From Sphingobacteriales bacterium (GTDB lineage: Bacteria > Bacteroidota > Bacteroidia > Chitinophagales > CAIOSU01): 64,000 bases of DNA. The stretch covers positions 42,525-106,524 of the forward strand of contig JAIXUD010000014.1 in assembly GCA_027483645.1 (NCBI GenBank), given 5' to 3'. Below the pieces are notes generated by a model, which saw nothing but the letters and a program-made list of their open reading frames with translations, had not been told where the DNA came from and did no database searches. Within the stretch, counting starts at the first letter, position 1. Every line of letters begins with the position of its first letter. Positions 25,975-34,455 of the stretch are shown here, piece by piece. A program made the translations under genes and the position numbers.

Positions 25975-27252
25975 TTAGTGGAACTGCTCAGTTTCGGTAG
26001 AACCAGCCATAGCAGTGGTAGAAGAAGTACCTTGTTGAACGGCATTTTGTACCGCATCAAAATAACCTGTACCTACAAAAGATTGGTGCTTGATGGCTTT
26101 GAAACCGCTGCTCTGCAAAGCGAACTCACGCTCTTGCAACTCGCTGTAACCAGCCATGCCGCGCTCTTTGTATGCTTTGCTCAACTCGAACATGCTGGTG
26201 TTCAAAGCGTGGAAACCAGCCAAAGTGATAAACTGGAATTTATAGCCGTATGAAGCCAACTCCTCGCGGAAGGTCAACATTTGCTCAACGCTCAAATGCT
26301 TAGCCCAGTTGAACGATGGTGAACAGTTGTAAGCCAACATTTTGCCTGGGAATTTGGCGTGGATAGCCTCAGCAAAAGCCTTAGCATAAGCCAAATCAGG
26401 GTTGCCGGTTTCCATCCATACCAAGTCAGCATACGGTGCGTAAGCCAAACCACGGTCGATGCCTTGCTCCAAGCCATTCTTCACGTAGTAGAAGCCTTCG
26501 TTGGTGCGCTCGCCGGTAATAAATTTATGGTCACGTGGGTCAATGTCGCTAGTAATTAAGTTAGCAGCCTCAGCATCGGTACGGGCAATAACCACAGTAG
26601 ATACACCCATAACGTCGGCAGCCAAACGGGCAGCAATCAATTTATTGATACCTTCTTGGGTTGGTACCAAAACTTTACCACCTAAGTGGCCACATTTTTT
26701 GGCAGAAGAAAGTTGATCCTCATAGTGGGCACCAGCGGCACCAGCTTCAATAAGGCTTTTCATCAACTCAAAAGCGTTCAGGTTACCACCAAAACCAGCT
26801 TCGGCATCGGCAATAATAGGCACGGTCCAGTGGATGTCCCCTTCGCCGTTTACGCTTTGAATTTGGTCGGCACGCAATAGGGCGTTGTTGATACGTTTTA
26901 CAACAGCAGGTACACTGTTGGCAGGGTACAAGCTCTGGTCAGGATACATTTCACCGGCCAAGTTGGCATCAGCAGCTACTTGCCAGCCGCTCAGGTAGAT
27001 GGCTTCCAAGCCAGCTTGCACTTCTTGGATGGCTTGGTTGCCGGTAAGGGCACCTAGGCCAGCAATGAAAGGCTGGGTAGTAAGCTTTTTCCAAAGACGC
27101 TCGGCGCCTTGTTTGGCCAAAGAGTATTCAATCTCTACTGAACCACGAAGTTTCAGTACATCTTCGGCGGTGTAAGGGCGCTCGATCCCAGCCCAACGGG
27201 GGTTAGTAGCCCAGTCGTTCTTCAATGCATCAATACGTGCTTGCTTGCTCAT
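25975..27252 (-). CDS. aceA: Isocitrate lyase
   Basis: A 425-residue enzyme of the glyoxylate shunt that cleaves isocitrate to glyoxylate and succinate in the cytoplasm. The active-site signature KKCGHLGGK holds the catalytic Cys187. Upstream are the metal and substrate segments [12 protein letters not shown] and GAHYEDQ. C-terminal [11 protein letters not shown] completes the active site. Length matches bacterial AceA. It lies downstream of aceB on the same strand, but the RAYT/REP locus (27442-28410) separates them, so it has its own promoter region with a leader hairpin at 27297-27333. Confidence 0.97.
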   Translation of the reverse strand: MSKQARIDALKNDWATNPRWAGIERPYTAEDVLKLRGSVEIEYSLAKQGAERLWKKLTTQPFIAGLGALTGNQAIQEVQAGLEAIYLSGWQVAADANLAGEMYPDQSLYPANSVPAVVKRINNALLRADQIQSVNGEGDIHWTVPIIADAEAGFGGNLNAFELMKSLIEAGAAGAHYEDQLSSAKKCGHLGGKVLVPTQEGINKLIAARLAADVMGVSTVVIARTDAEAANLITSDIDPRDHKFITGERTNEGFYYVKNGLEQGIDRGLAYAPYADLVWMETGNPDLAYAKAFAEAIHAKFPGKMLAYNCSPSFNWAKHLSVEQMLTFREELASYGYKFQFITLAGFHALNTSMFELSKAYKERGMAGYSELQEREFALQSSGFKAIKHQSFVGTGYFDAVQNAVQQGTSSTTAMAGSTETEQFH

Positions 27253-27296
27253 TGTTTATGGAGGAGTTTATGAAATGAGAGTTTAATTTCCCGCTG

Positions 27297-27333
27297 CTTT
27301 CTTAGATAGAGACGTTGCTTTGCTCTAAGAAAG
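27297..27333 (-). promoter_or_regulatory. Leader hairpin upstream of aceA
   Basis: CTTTCTTAGA and TCTAAGAAAG are perfect 10-bp inverted arms around a 17-base loop, 45-81 bases before the aceA start. A TATCTTCG string (minus strand, 27336-27343), close to the TAnnTTTG -7 consensus, sits just upstream. The hairpin would therefore lie at the very 5' end of the transcript or overlap the start site as an operator. Confidence 0.4.
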
Positions 27334-27454
27334 TGCGAAGATACAGGAAAAGAATTGATTTTGAAAGGGTTAATTTGGGTAGGGCAGGGTAAATTACAGC
27401 TAAACGGAAATGGGGTATACCTTAAAGGTATACTTGGTGTTGTGTGCGTGTTTT

Positions 27455-27583
27455 GTGGCGAGCTGGAAGCTCGCAGTTACATGAGTCCTCGTTGAAAACG
27501 AGGACTAGTTGCCGCGCCTCATCCGCGCTTTCAGCGCGGATGTAATAACTTTGAGCTTCTAGCTCAGCACGTAATAAAAAGCA
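27455..27583. repeat. REP/BIME unit A: four short hairpins with 3-base loops
   Basis: In order: GCGAGCT-GGA-AGCTCGC (27458-27474), AGTCCTCGTT-GAA-AACGAGGACT (27484-27506), CATCCGCGCT-TTC-AGCGCGGATG (27520-27542) and TGAGCT-TCT-AGCTCA (27552-27566). An AGTTA tag follows hairpin 1, and its complement TAAC precedes hairpin 4. The outer hairpins share GAGCT arms, so the unit is roughly symmetric, as bacterial interspersed mosaic elements are. Confidence 0.85.
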
Positions 27584-27584
27584 T

Positions 27585-27635
27585 ATGTCAGGCGATTGCA
27601 ACACCGTTAAAGCCCAGAATGACTTTCACCTCTTC
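27585..27635 (+). pseudogene. Remnant of a second RAYT gene start
   Basis: ATGTCAGGCGAT begins a 50-base stretch that translates as MSGDCNTVKAQNDFHLF. It is clearly related to the intact gene's MSGDRYVIRAQNDLHFV at 27697. It then runs straight into a partial REP unit with no further transposase sequence. This looks like the decayed 5' end of an earlier RAYT copy, or the scar of recombination between two copies. Confidence 0.75.
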
Positions 27636-27677
27636 CGCGCTTCCAGGGCGGATGTACTAACTTTGAGCTTTCAGCTC
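27634..27677. repeat. Partial REP unit B between the RAYT remnant and the RAYT gene
   Basis: Carries a degenerate third hairpin (TCCGCGCTTCCAGGGCGGA), the TACTAACTT tag and a fourth hairpin TGAGCTTTCAGCTCA. Hairpins 1 and 2 are missing. Confidence 0.75.
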
Positions 27678-27696
27678 AATACATAACACCAAACAC

Positions 27697-28254
27697 ATGT
27701 CAGGCGATCGTTACGTAATTAGAGCCCAAAATGATTTACACTTTGTCACATTCACCGTTATTGATTGGATGGATGTCTTTACACGCACAGATCATAAATT
27801 GGTTATAACTGACGCGCTCAATTACTGTATCAAGCACAAGGGGCTAGAAGTGTTTGCTTGGTGCTTGATGACCAATCACCTCCATTTGATTATTAGGGCG
27901 AAAGATGGTTTACTTTTATCAGACCTTATCCGAGACTTCAAACGACATACCGCCAAAAAGACTATTGAACTTATTGAAACGGGAAATGAAAGCCGAAAAG
28001 AGTGGTTGCTGAACCGGATGCAATACCGCGGCAGCTATTTAAAAAGGATAGAGAAGTATAAGTTTTGGGAAGACAGTAATCATGCGGTTTTCTTAGACCC
28101 ACACAAACCGGAAATGATAGCGCAGCGTTTATACTACATACACCAAAACCCGGTAAGAGCTTTAATTGTTGATGAAGCTGAATCCTACATTTTTAGCTCG
28201 GCTAGAGATTATGCGGGCGAAAAGGGGATGGTGGATGTGATATTGCTGTTGTGA
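27697..28254 (+). CDS. REP-associated tyrosine transposase (RAYT, Y1 type)
   Basis: A 185-residue single-domain HUH endonuclease of the TnpA_REP type, thought to cut and spread REP hairpins (family knowledge). The HUH motif is the conserved NHLHLII (residues ~65-71), and the nucleophile tyrosine should be in the helix around RLYYIHQNP. LHFVTFTVIDWMDVF near the N-terminus and HKPEMIAQ are family-typical. Its start matches the remnant at 27585. REP hairpins flank it on both sides. The locus sits between aceB and aceA and is not expected to serve either gene. Confidence 0.92.
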   Translation: MSGDRYVIRAQNDLHFVTFTVIDWMDVFTRTDHKLVITDALNYCIKHKGLEVFAWCLMTNHLHLIIRAKDGLLLSDLIRDFKRHTAKKTIELIETGNESRKEWLLNRMQYRGSYLKRIEKYKFWEDSNHAVFLDPHKPEMIAQRLYYIHQNPVRALIVDEAESYIFSSARDYAGEKGMVDVILLL

Positions 28255-28270
28255 TGTTTACGTATTTTTT

Positions 28271-28409
28271 GGCGAGCTGGAAGCTCGTAGTTACCTAAGT
28301 CCTCGTTGAAAACGAGGACTAGTTCATCTTGTCGCACCTCGTCTGCGTTTCCTGCTCTGCTCATCCGCGCTTTCAGCGCGGATGCACTAACCTTGAGCTT
28401 CCAGCTCAA
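28271..28409. repeat. REP/BIME unit C downstream of the RAYT gene
   Basis: Same four-hairpin order as unit A: GCGAGCTGGAAGCTCG, then AGTTACC, the CCTCGTTGAAAACGAGG hairpin, a 40-base spacer with TGCGTTTCCTGC, the ATCCGCGCTTTCAGCGCGGAT hairpin split over the core, and TGAGCTTCCAGCTCA. Orientation is the same as unit A, so the transposase lies between two direct copies. Confidence 0.85.
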
Positions 28410-28433
28410 CACATAATACAGAAAAACAAAAAG

Positions 28434-28453
28434 GCCGACCCAAAAGGATCGGC
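28434..28453 (-). terminator. Terminator of aceB
   Basis: On the minus strand GCCGATCC-TTTT-GGGTCGGC forms an 8-bp stem with one U-G pair. It is followed by TTTTTGTTTTT, 28 bases past the aceB stop. Confidence 0.8.
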
Positions 28454-28480
28454 ATTTTGCATTTGTAGTCTCAAAAGTTC

Positions 28481-30085
28481 TCAATCAATCAAATCATAAG
28501 CCGGCAGCGTCAAAAACTCCACGAACTCATCATTGTCAATCAATTGGTCGAATATCTCGATGGCTTTTTCAAACTTACCGTTCTCGTAGGCTTCGGCACC
28601 TACGTAGCCTTTTATCTTCTCCAGTTCGCTTGGCATTAAAGAACGGTATAGCTCCAAGGTTACCTCACGGCCATCGTCTAGTTTGCTTTTGTGCTTTATC
28701 CACTGCCAAACTTGCGTGCGGCTAATCTCGGCAGTAGCGGCATCTTCCATCAGGTTATAGATGGCAGCAGCTCCGTTGCCGCGCAACCAGCTTTCTAGGT
28801 AAAGTATACCTACGTTAATGTTCTTGCGAACGCCTTCCTCAGTAATTGTACCTGCTGGTGCAGCTACCAAGTCTTGGGCTGTGGCCTTTACGTCTTCGCG
28901 CTTTACGTGCAGTTGGTTGGGGGTAGGCATGTATTGGTTAAACACGTCCATGGCCAGTTGAACCAAGCCAGGGTGCGCTACCCAAGTACCGTCATGTCCG
29001 TTTTTGGCCTCGCGCTCTTTGTCGGCTTTCACTTTGGCTATGGCGGCGTTGTTGGCAGCCTCGTCACCTTTAATAGGTATTTGTGCAGCCATACCGCCCA
29101 TGGCGTGTACGTTCCGCTTGTGGCAGGTTTGGATAACCAGTTGTGAGTACGCGCTCATAAACGGTACGGCCATGGTTACTTGGTCGCGGTTCGGGAGGAT
29201 GTACTCCGGCTTGTTGCGGAAACGCTTTATGTAGCTGAAGATGTAATCCCAACGGCCACAATTAAGGCCGCAAGAGTGCTCCTTCAATTCCCAAAGTATC
29301 TCGTGCAACTCGAAGGTAGCCAATATGGTCTCCACCAATACGGTAGCCTTAATGGTGCCTTGTGGTATGTTCAATTCGTTCTGTGCCAATACAAAGGCAT
29401 CGTTCCAAAGGCGGGCCTCTAGGTGGCTCTCCATTTTAGGCAGGTAGAAGTAAGGGCCACTGCCACGGCTAATCAGTTCCTTGGCATTGTGGAAGAAGAA
29501 CAGACCGAAATCGAACAGACCGCCACTTACGGGCTCTCCGTCAATTTCCACATGCTTCTCCAATAGGTGCCAGCCACGCGGGCGTACCAATAGGGTAGCC
29601 ACTTGGTCGTTCAGTTTATATGATTTGCCGTTCTCCGGGTTCTCGAAAGAAATGGTACGGCGGATGGCATCGCGCAGGTTGATTTGGCCGCTGATGTTGT
29701 TGCTCCAGTTTGGCGAGTTGCTGTCCTCAAAGTCGGCCATGAACATCTTGGCGCCTGAGTTCAGGGCATTGATGATCATCTTGCGGTCTACCGGGCCGGT
29801 AATCTCTACGCGGCGGTCAAGCAAATCAGCAGGTAGCGGGGCCACGGTCCAGTCGCTTTCGCGTATTTGTTTGGTTTCAGGTAGAAAGTCGGGCATTTCG
29901 CCGGCATCCAAGCGAGCTTGACGGGCCTGGCGGGCGGCCAACAACTCCTTGCGGCGACCGTTGAAAGCACGGTGTAACTTGGCAACAAACTCCAGTGCCT
30001 CAGGGGTTAATATGGTTTTAAACTCCGGGGTAATCTCGGCATTGATGGTTACCCCTTTCACTAGTTGTTGCTCGTTTACTGGCAT
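28481..30085 (-). CDS. aceB: Malate synthase A
   Basis: A 534-residue enzyme that condenses glyoxylate with acetyl-CoA to malate, the second step of the glyoxylate shunt. The substrate and Mg segment [19 protein letters not shown] with ADFEDSNSP, the RPRGWHL loop and the catalytic region around [19 protein letters not shown] are those of isoform A (AceB). Length agrees. On the same strand as aceA and upstream of it. The intervening RAYT locus and the terminator at 28434-28453 make a common transcript unlikely. Confidence 0.97.
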   Translation of the reverse strand: MPVNEQQLVKGVTINAEITPEFKTILTPEALEFVAKLHRAFNGRRKELLAARQARQARLDAGEMPDFLPETKQIRESDWTVAPLPADLLDRRVEITGPVDRKMIINALNSGAKMFMADFEDSNSPNWSNNISGQINLRDAIRRTISFENPENGKSYKLNDQVATLLVRPRGWHLLEKHVEIDGEPVSGGLFDFGLFFFHNAKELISRGSGPYFYLPKMESHLEARLWNDAFVLAQNELNIPQGTIKATVLVETILATFELHEILWELKEHSCGLNCGRWDYIFSYIKRFRNKPEYILPNRDQVTMAVPFMSAYSQLVIQTCHKRNVHAMGGMAAQIPIKGDEAANNAAIAKVKADKEREAKNGHDGTWVAHPGLVQLAMDVFNQYMPTPNQLHVKREDVKATAQDLVAAPAGTITEEGVRKNINVGILYLESWLRGNGAAAIYNLMEDAATAEISRTQVWQWIKHKSKLDDGREVTLELYRSLMPSELEKIKGYVGAEAYENGKFEKAIEIFDQLIDNDEFVEFLTLPAYDLID

Positions 30086-30112
30086 GGTTGTGCTTGTTGG
30101 TTAATTAAGGTC

Positions 30113-30120
30113 CAAAAATA
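30113..30120 (-). promoter_or_regulatory. Candidate -7 box (TATTTTTG) of aceB
   Basis: Minus-strand TATTTTTG fits TAnnTTTG, 27 bases upstream of the aceB ATG. No -33 partner was found. Confidence 0.4.
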
Positions 30121-30246
30121 AGGTATTCGGGTTAGAAACGGAAGGGTTAACTAGGCGTTTATAATGCCTTGAGGGCTAGCGTTGAATCTTCGGGTTAGTG
30201 CAATTAATCATTATCTTCGGGAATTACCTAAAAACTGGATTGAAAA

Positions 30247-31083
30247 ATGGGCATGAAAGTACTGATGTGGATGATAGCCTTAATAGCAATTGCCATAGAT
30301 GGATTTACGCAAAACGATAAGCCCATCTTTAAAGTGCTTGGCGATGCAGATACCATATATACCACAGCAGATGTAATGCCCAAATTCCCCAAAGGGGACG
30401 AAGGGCTATTGCAGTATTTAGATGAAGTAGCGTTTCCTCTTTTTTTTATTGAGTATCTTGTTTTTGCCGAGGAAGGCGACTGGGAAGGAACGGTTTACAT
30501 AGAGTTCATTATCAACAAAGATGGTACAGTGGGTAATGCAGCCATTAGCAGCTCAACAGGCTATGGGCCTTTGGATACGGCTGGGTTGCAGCATGTGCAA
30601 GGTATGCCTATGTGGAAACCGGGCAAACAAAACGGCAAGCCTGTAAAGGTGCAAAAGGTAGTGCCAGTGAAGTTCTACTATTATGATCCACCACCGCCCC
30701 CACCGCCTCCGCCATTGCTAACTCTTGATGAGACTCCAATAGTGGATGATACTCCCACAAGTTATCCTGATGATTATGTTTTTAGTATAGTGGAGGAAAT
30801 GCCAGTTTTTGCCAAAGGCGATGAAGCTGGTGTTAAATATATAGCAAATATGCCTTGGCCTGCCGAAGACAAACAATATCAAGGTACCGTTTATGTGGAA
30901 TATATAATAGAGAAGGATGGGCAAGTAACCAATCCATTAATTATTCGGTCGAATGCCAGCAAATACATTAATGATGCGGTTATCGCCCATATTTTGGCCA
31001 TGCCCAAATGGGAGCGGCCAGGATATCAAGACGGTAAGCCAGTGCGGGTGCGGTATGTAGTGCCGGTGAAGTTTAAGTTGTAG
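30247..31083 (+). CDS. Exported protein with two TonB C-terminal-like domains
   Basis: A 278-residue protein with a hydrophobic N-terminus (residues 1-20, ending GFTQ) and two TonB_C-type domains. The first spans about 40-145 (VYIEFIINKDGTVGNAAI, MPMWKPGKQNGKPV). A linker with nine prolines near 148-156 follows, and the second spans about 175-278 (VYVEYIIEKDGQVTNPLI, MPKWERPGYQDGKPV). The helix ends in a signal-peptidase-like site, so the product may be released and not anchored, unlike classical TonB. The next gene is a shorter paralogue with the same DADTIYTTxxVMP start. Role unknown. It may bind receptors or envelope partners. Confidence 0.85.
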   Translation: MGMKVLMWMIALIAIAIDGFTQNDKPIFKVLGDADTIYTTADVMPKFPKGDEGLLQYLDEVAFPLFFIEYLVFAEEGDWEGTVYIEFIINKDGTVGNAAISSSTGYGPLDTAGLQHVQGMPMWKPGKQNGKPVKVQKVVPVKFYYYDPPPPPPPPPLLTLDETPIVDDTPTSYPDDYVFSIVEEMPVFAKGDEAGVKYIANMPWPAEDKQYQGTVYVEYIIEKDGQVTNPLIIRSNASKYINDAVIAHILAMPKWERPGYQDGKPVRVRYVVPVKFKL

Positions 31084-31145
31084 GGGGGTAAGTGTAGCCC
31101 CATCACTTATTAATGCTTGTTAATTGCTATTTTTGATAAAAAAAG

Positions 31146-31643
31146 ATGGGCAGGAAGGCATTGGGATTGATTGTGGCGCTTATAACCTTTGGAATTAGCG
31201 GCTTTGCACAAGATGACAAACCTAGATTTAAGGTTTATGGCGATGCCGATACCATCTACACCACACCAGAGGTAATGCCTGAATACCCTGGCGGCCAAGC
31301 TAGCTTGATGAGTTATTTGAGCACTGTTAAATACCCCGCATATGCTAGGGAGAATGACATGCAGGGCATAGCTTACATCCAATTTGTAGTAAATGAAAAA
31401 GGTGTAGTGGAGGATGTTAAGGTTGCCAGATCATCGGGATATGGAATTTTGGATACCGCCTCAATGGAGATGGTGCAAGGAATGAAAAACTGGAAACCTG
31501 GGACAGAACTTGGTAAACCTGTAAAAGTGATGTACGTGGTACCATTGAAATTTGTGCTGCACAATGCGGGCTCCACGCCAGTACGCACTTATGAAAAGGA
31601 TGAACCCAAGCGCAAGCAAAAAGGCGAGCCCAAGCGCGATTAA
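31146..31643 (+). CDS. Exported single TonB C-terminal-like domain protein
   Basis: A 165-residue paralogue of the preceding gene, with the same DDKPRFKVYGDADTIYTT start after an N-terminal signal (about residues 1-21, GFAQ). Its one TonB_C-like domain spans about 40-140 (AYIQFVVNEKGVVEDVKVA, MKNWKPGTELGKPVKV). The C-terminal tail is strongly basic and low in complexity (KDEPKRKQKGEPKRD). There is no proline-rich spacer. Tandem duplication of the upstream gene, with loss of one domain, is the simplest origin. A TATTTTTG box lies 10 bases before the ATG, which may give it its own promoter. Confidence 0.83.
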   Translation: MGRKALGLIVALITFGISGFAQDDKPRFKVYGDADTIYTTPEVMPEYPGGQASLMSYLSTVKYPAYARENDMQGIAYIQFVVNEKGVVEDVKVARSSGYGILDTASMEMVQGMKNWKPGTELGKPVKVMYVVPLKFVLHNAGSTPVRTYEKDEPKRKQKGEPKRD

Positions 31644-31652
31644 GTAATTTTT

Positions 31653-32483
31653 ATGCGTACCGTCCTTTCTGTATTATTAGTTAGTGTCTTGTTTGTCCTC
31701 CTGACCATACTCACCCAAGTTGGCGGCATCTTGTTATTGCTTTGGATTGGCATAACCTACCTGCTGCGAAAACGCTATAAGTGGATATACAAAACTTGGA
31801 TGGTGGCGCTCAGTTTCCCCTTGGTATATCTAGCGGCAACATTTGCTTTAATACCGCTGTTGGCGCAATTTGGCGGCCGAACCGCATTGCCATGTTTTGG
31901 GAATGGCAGTTTGCAGCCGCTTACCCTTATTACCTGCGCCTGCAACCGCCAGTATGTAACACCAGTGCTAAGGGAGGTAGCAGTAGATGCCGCGAAGCAG
32001 ATGGCAACGAAATATCATGGCAGCAAACTATATTATCTGGATGCCAACTTTCCGTTTATCGATGGTTTCCCGCTGATTCCGCACTTGAGCCATAATAATG
32101 GCAAAAAGCTGGATTTGGCCTTTTATTATAAAGATGCTAATAGCGGTAAGCCCTTGGATGGTGCGCCTTCTGTTATTGGTTATGGCGTTTTTGAAGGACC
32201 GAAAAAAGGAGAAATAGACAAACCCAAGGAGTGCGCCTGGCAAGGAGAAACGCAGTACAGTCTGATGGGCAGGATTATACCGCAGGACAAGGCCCAGCTG
32301 ATGCCATTTGATGAAGAGCGAACCAAGGCTTTGATGATAATATTGGGTAACGACGATAGGGTAAAAAAGATGTTCCTAGAGCCGCACCTTAAAACCCGCT
32401 TGGGCTTAACGGGCTATGCTAAAATCCGCTACCAGGGCTGCCACAGCGTAAGGCACGATGACCATGTGCATATCCAGTTGTGA
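31653..32483 (+). CDS. Membrane-anchored LAS-type metallopeptidase (MepA-like) candidate
   Basis: A 276-residue protein with two N-terminal membrane segments (about residues 5-35 and 48-72) and an outer domain. The domain has the zinc pattern of the LAS (lysostaphin / D-Ala-D-Ala peptidase) group: His147-x6-Asp154 in SHNNGKKLDLAF, then His271-x-His273 in RHDDHVHIQ at the very C-terminus. This is the arrangement of murein endopeptidase MepA and of M15 peptidases. Cleavage of peptidoglycan cross-links is inferred. It starts 9 bases after the TonB-fold gene and is probably cotranscribed with it. Confidence 0.7.
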   Translation: MRTVLSVLLVSVLFVLLTILTQVGGILLLLWIGITYLLRKRYKWIYKTWMVALSFPLVYLAATFALIPLLAQFGGRTALPCFGNGSLQPLTLITCACNRQYVTPVLREVAVDAAKQMATKYHGSKLYYLDANFPFIDGFPLIPHLSHNNGKKLDLAFYYKDANSGKPLDGAPSVIGYGVFEGPKKGEIDKPKECAWQGETQYSLMGRIIPQDKAQLMPFDEERTKALMIILGNDDRVKKMFLEPHLKTRLGLTGYAKIRYQGCHSVRHDDHVHIQL

Positions 32484-32486
32484 GGT

Positions 32487-32533
32487 TTAACCACGGAGAG
32501 CACGGAAAAAGGGCACGGAGAAACACGGAAAAA
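32487..32533. repeat. Diverged half ACCACAAAG-type element
   Basis: ACCACGGAGAGCACGGA and further CACGGA units. It is a G-rich variant of the ACCACAAAG arm, with no right arm. It lies between convergent genes. Confidence 0.5.
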
Positions 32534-32570
32534 CAATCTAATTCCCACTTACTAATTCCTATTTCCTCCC

Positions 32571-34166
32571 TTAAACTTGCGCCGTTTTAAACTCACTGGT
32601 TACGTGGAAAGTAACATCGGGGAAATCCGTTTGCATTACGTTTAGTATCCAAGCACTTTCTGCCATAAATACCGGATTGCCGTCCTTGTCCTTAAACACG
32701 TACTCCGATTTGCGGCGGATGAACTCCTGAAGCTTCACTGGGTTTGCCGCAGTTATCCATAGAGCTTTAAAGTAGCTTACTTGGTTGAAGCGGCAACTAG
32801 CCCCGTACTCGTGCTGTAGGCGGTACTGTATCACATCAAATTGTAGGTCGCCCACGGTGCCGATAACTTTCTTCTGGCCGAGCTCGTGAACAAACAACTG
32901 CGCCACGCCTTCATCCGTCAACTGTTGCAGGCCTTTCTCCAACTGCTTGGTCTTCATCGGGTCAAGGTTTTGTACTTCCTTGAATATCTCGGGTGAAAAG
33001 CTCGGTATACCACGGAACTGCAGGTCTTCGCCCTCGGTAAGGGTATCGCCAATTTTGAAGTTACCCGTATCATACAGGCCGATTACATCCCCAGGGAAGG
33101 CCTCATCCACCACATTCTTAGCCTGCGCCATAAAACTAAAAGGGCTGTTGAAACGCACGTTCTTGTCGAGGCGGGAGTGGTGGAAGAACTTATTGCGCTC
33201 GAATTTGCCACTACATACGCGCAAAAAGGCAATCCTGTCGCGGTGCTTAGGGTCTAGGTTGGCGTGTATTTTAAAGATAAAGCCCGTAAACTTATTCTCT
33301 TCAGGCTCCACATATCTTATGTCCGTTTCGCGCGGACGTGGGGTAGGGGCAATGTCGATAAAAGTTTCCAACAATTCCTTCACCCCGAAGTTGTTGATGG
33401 CCGAGCCAAAAAACACCGGTGCCAAATGGCCCAAGCGGTACTGCTCCATATCGAAGGTATCGTACACACCATTAATCAACTCCGCATCCTCTCGCAACTG
33501 GTCGGCATAGCGCTTGTCTATCAGCTTGTCCAGCTCTGGGTCTTGCAGGTCTTTGATGTTGATTATCTCATCGGTAAGGCGCTGCTGGCCTGGGGTAAAC
33601 AGGTTTAGGCTGTGGTTGTAAAGGTTGTATACTCCCTTAAACGACTGACCCATGCTTATCGGCCAACTCAAAGGGCGGGTCTTAATCTTCAGGGTTTCCT
33701 CCAATTCATCCAGCAAATCAAAGGGGTCTTTGCCCTCCCTATCCAGCTTATTGATGAAGATGATAACCGGCGCGCTGCGCATGCGGCACACTTCCATAAG
33801 CTTCTTGGTCTGCTCTTCCACACCTTTGGCGGCATCTACTACTAATATTACGCTATCCACCGCGGTAAGGGTGCGGTAGGTATCTTCAGCAAAGTCTTTG
33901 TGGCCAGGCGTATCCAATAGATTCACCAGTATATCGTTGTATTCAAACGACATTACCGACGTAGCCACCGAGATACCCCTCTGGCGCTCAATCTCCATAA
34001 AGTCCGACGTGGCACTCTTCTTAATCTTGTTGCTCTTTACCGCACCAGCCGTTTGTATAGCGCCGCCAAACAGTAGAAACTTCTCCGTAAGGGTGGTTTT
34101 GCCTGCATCGGGGTGGCTGATAATGGCGAAGGTGCGCCGTTTCCGTATCTCGTCCTGTATCTTCAT
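32571..34166 (-). CDS. prfC: Peptide chain release factor 3 (GTPase)
   Basis: A 531-residue translational GTPase that recycles RF1/RF2 from the ribosome after termination. G1 is [13 protein letters not shown], the switch region [15 protein letters not shown]3 DTPGHKDF and G4 NKLDREG. Then come the beta-barrel domain and a C-terminal domain with [16 protein letters not shown], which separates RF3 from EF-G. Length is typical. Its 3' neighbour is convergent, with repeat DNA between. Confidence 0.96.
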   Translation of the reverse strand: MKIQDEIRKRRTFAIISHPDAGKTTLTEKFLLFGGAIQTAGAVKSNKIKKSATSDFMEIERQRGISVATSVMSFEYNDILVNLLDTPGHKDFAEDTYRTLTAVDSVILVVDAAKGVEEQTKKLMEVCRMRSAPVIIFINKLDREGKDPFDLLDELEETLKIKTRPLSWPISMGQSFKGVYNLYNHSLNLFTPGQQRLTDEIINIKDLQDPELDKLIDKRYADQLREDAELINGVYDTFDMEQYRLGHLAPVFFGSAINNFGVKELLETFIDIAPTPRPRETDIRYVEPEENKFTGFIFKIHANLDPKHRDRIAFLRVCSGKFERNKFFHHSRLDKNVRFNSPFSFMAQAKNVVDEAFPGDVIGLYDTGNFKIGDTLTEGEDLQFRGIPSFSPEIFKEVQNLDPMKTKQLEKGLQQLTDEGVAQLFVHELGQKKVIGTVGDLQFDVIQYRLQHEYGASCRFNQVSYFKALWITAANPVKLQEFIRRKSEYVFKDKDGNPVFMAESAWILNVMQTDFPDVTFHVTSEFKTAQV

Positions 34167-34204
34167 GGGTATTGAATTGCGGGTGCAAAGATAGGGTTTT
34201 TCTA

Positions 34205-34234
34205 GACCATGGACGATAGACGATGGACCATGGT
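34205..34234. repeat. CGATAGACGATGG dispersed repeat
   Basis: GACCATGGACGATAGACGATGGACCATGG, directly upstream of prfC on the plus strand. Identical core at 19094 and 36911. Confidence 0.7.
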
Positions 34235-34255
34235 TTGCTGCAGGTGATGGTGTTT

Positions 34256-34450
34256 GTCTGAATCAGAATTTTCAGAATTAAGAGAATTTTAGAATCACAA
34301 CGTGAATTCTAAAAATGGCCTATAAGAGATTGAGATGCAATTAGAAGCAGATTTAGACGAGCACGTACTTGTAATTATCTTACTCGTATTAATTCTATAA
34401 TCCTAAAATTCTGTAAACTATCTCACGCGCAGCGTAATTCTGATTCAGAC
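34256..34450. repeat. 195-bp element with 15-bp perfect terminal inverted repeats
   Basis: GTCTGAATCAGAATT at 34256-34270 is exactly mirrored by AATTCTGATTCAGAC at 34436-34450. Inside are further imperfectly mirrored pieces such as AGAATTTTAGAAT near 34284 and ATCCTAAAATTCTGTAAA near 34400-34417. The interior is AT-rich with no coding frame. It could be a MITE or a large hairpin. The right end touches a GACCAGCA/TGCTGGTC hairpin that overlaps the stop of the ABC ATPase gene. Confidence 0.6.
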
Positions 34451-34455
34451 CAGCA

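Noticed and set aside
27253..27441. Additional gene between aceA and the REP units
   Set aside because: No frame with family-like sequence. The stretch is better explained as the aceA promoter and leader.
32947..33510. Plus-strand open frame opposite prfC
   Set aside because: The minus strand encodes all RF3 GTPase motifs. The plus frame is a shadow.
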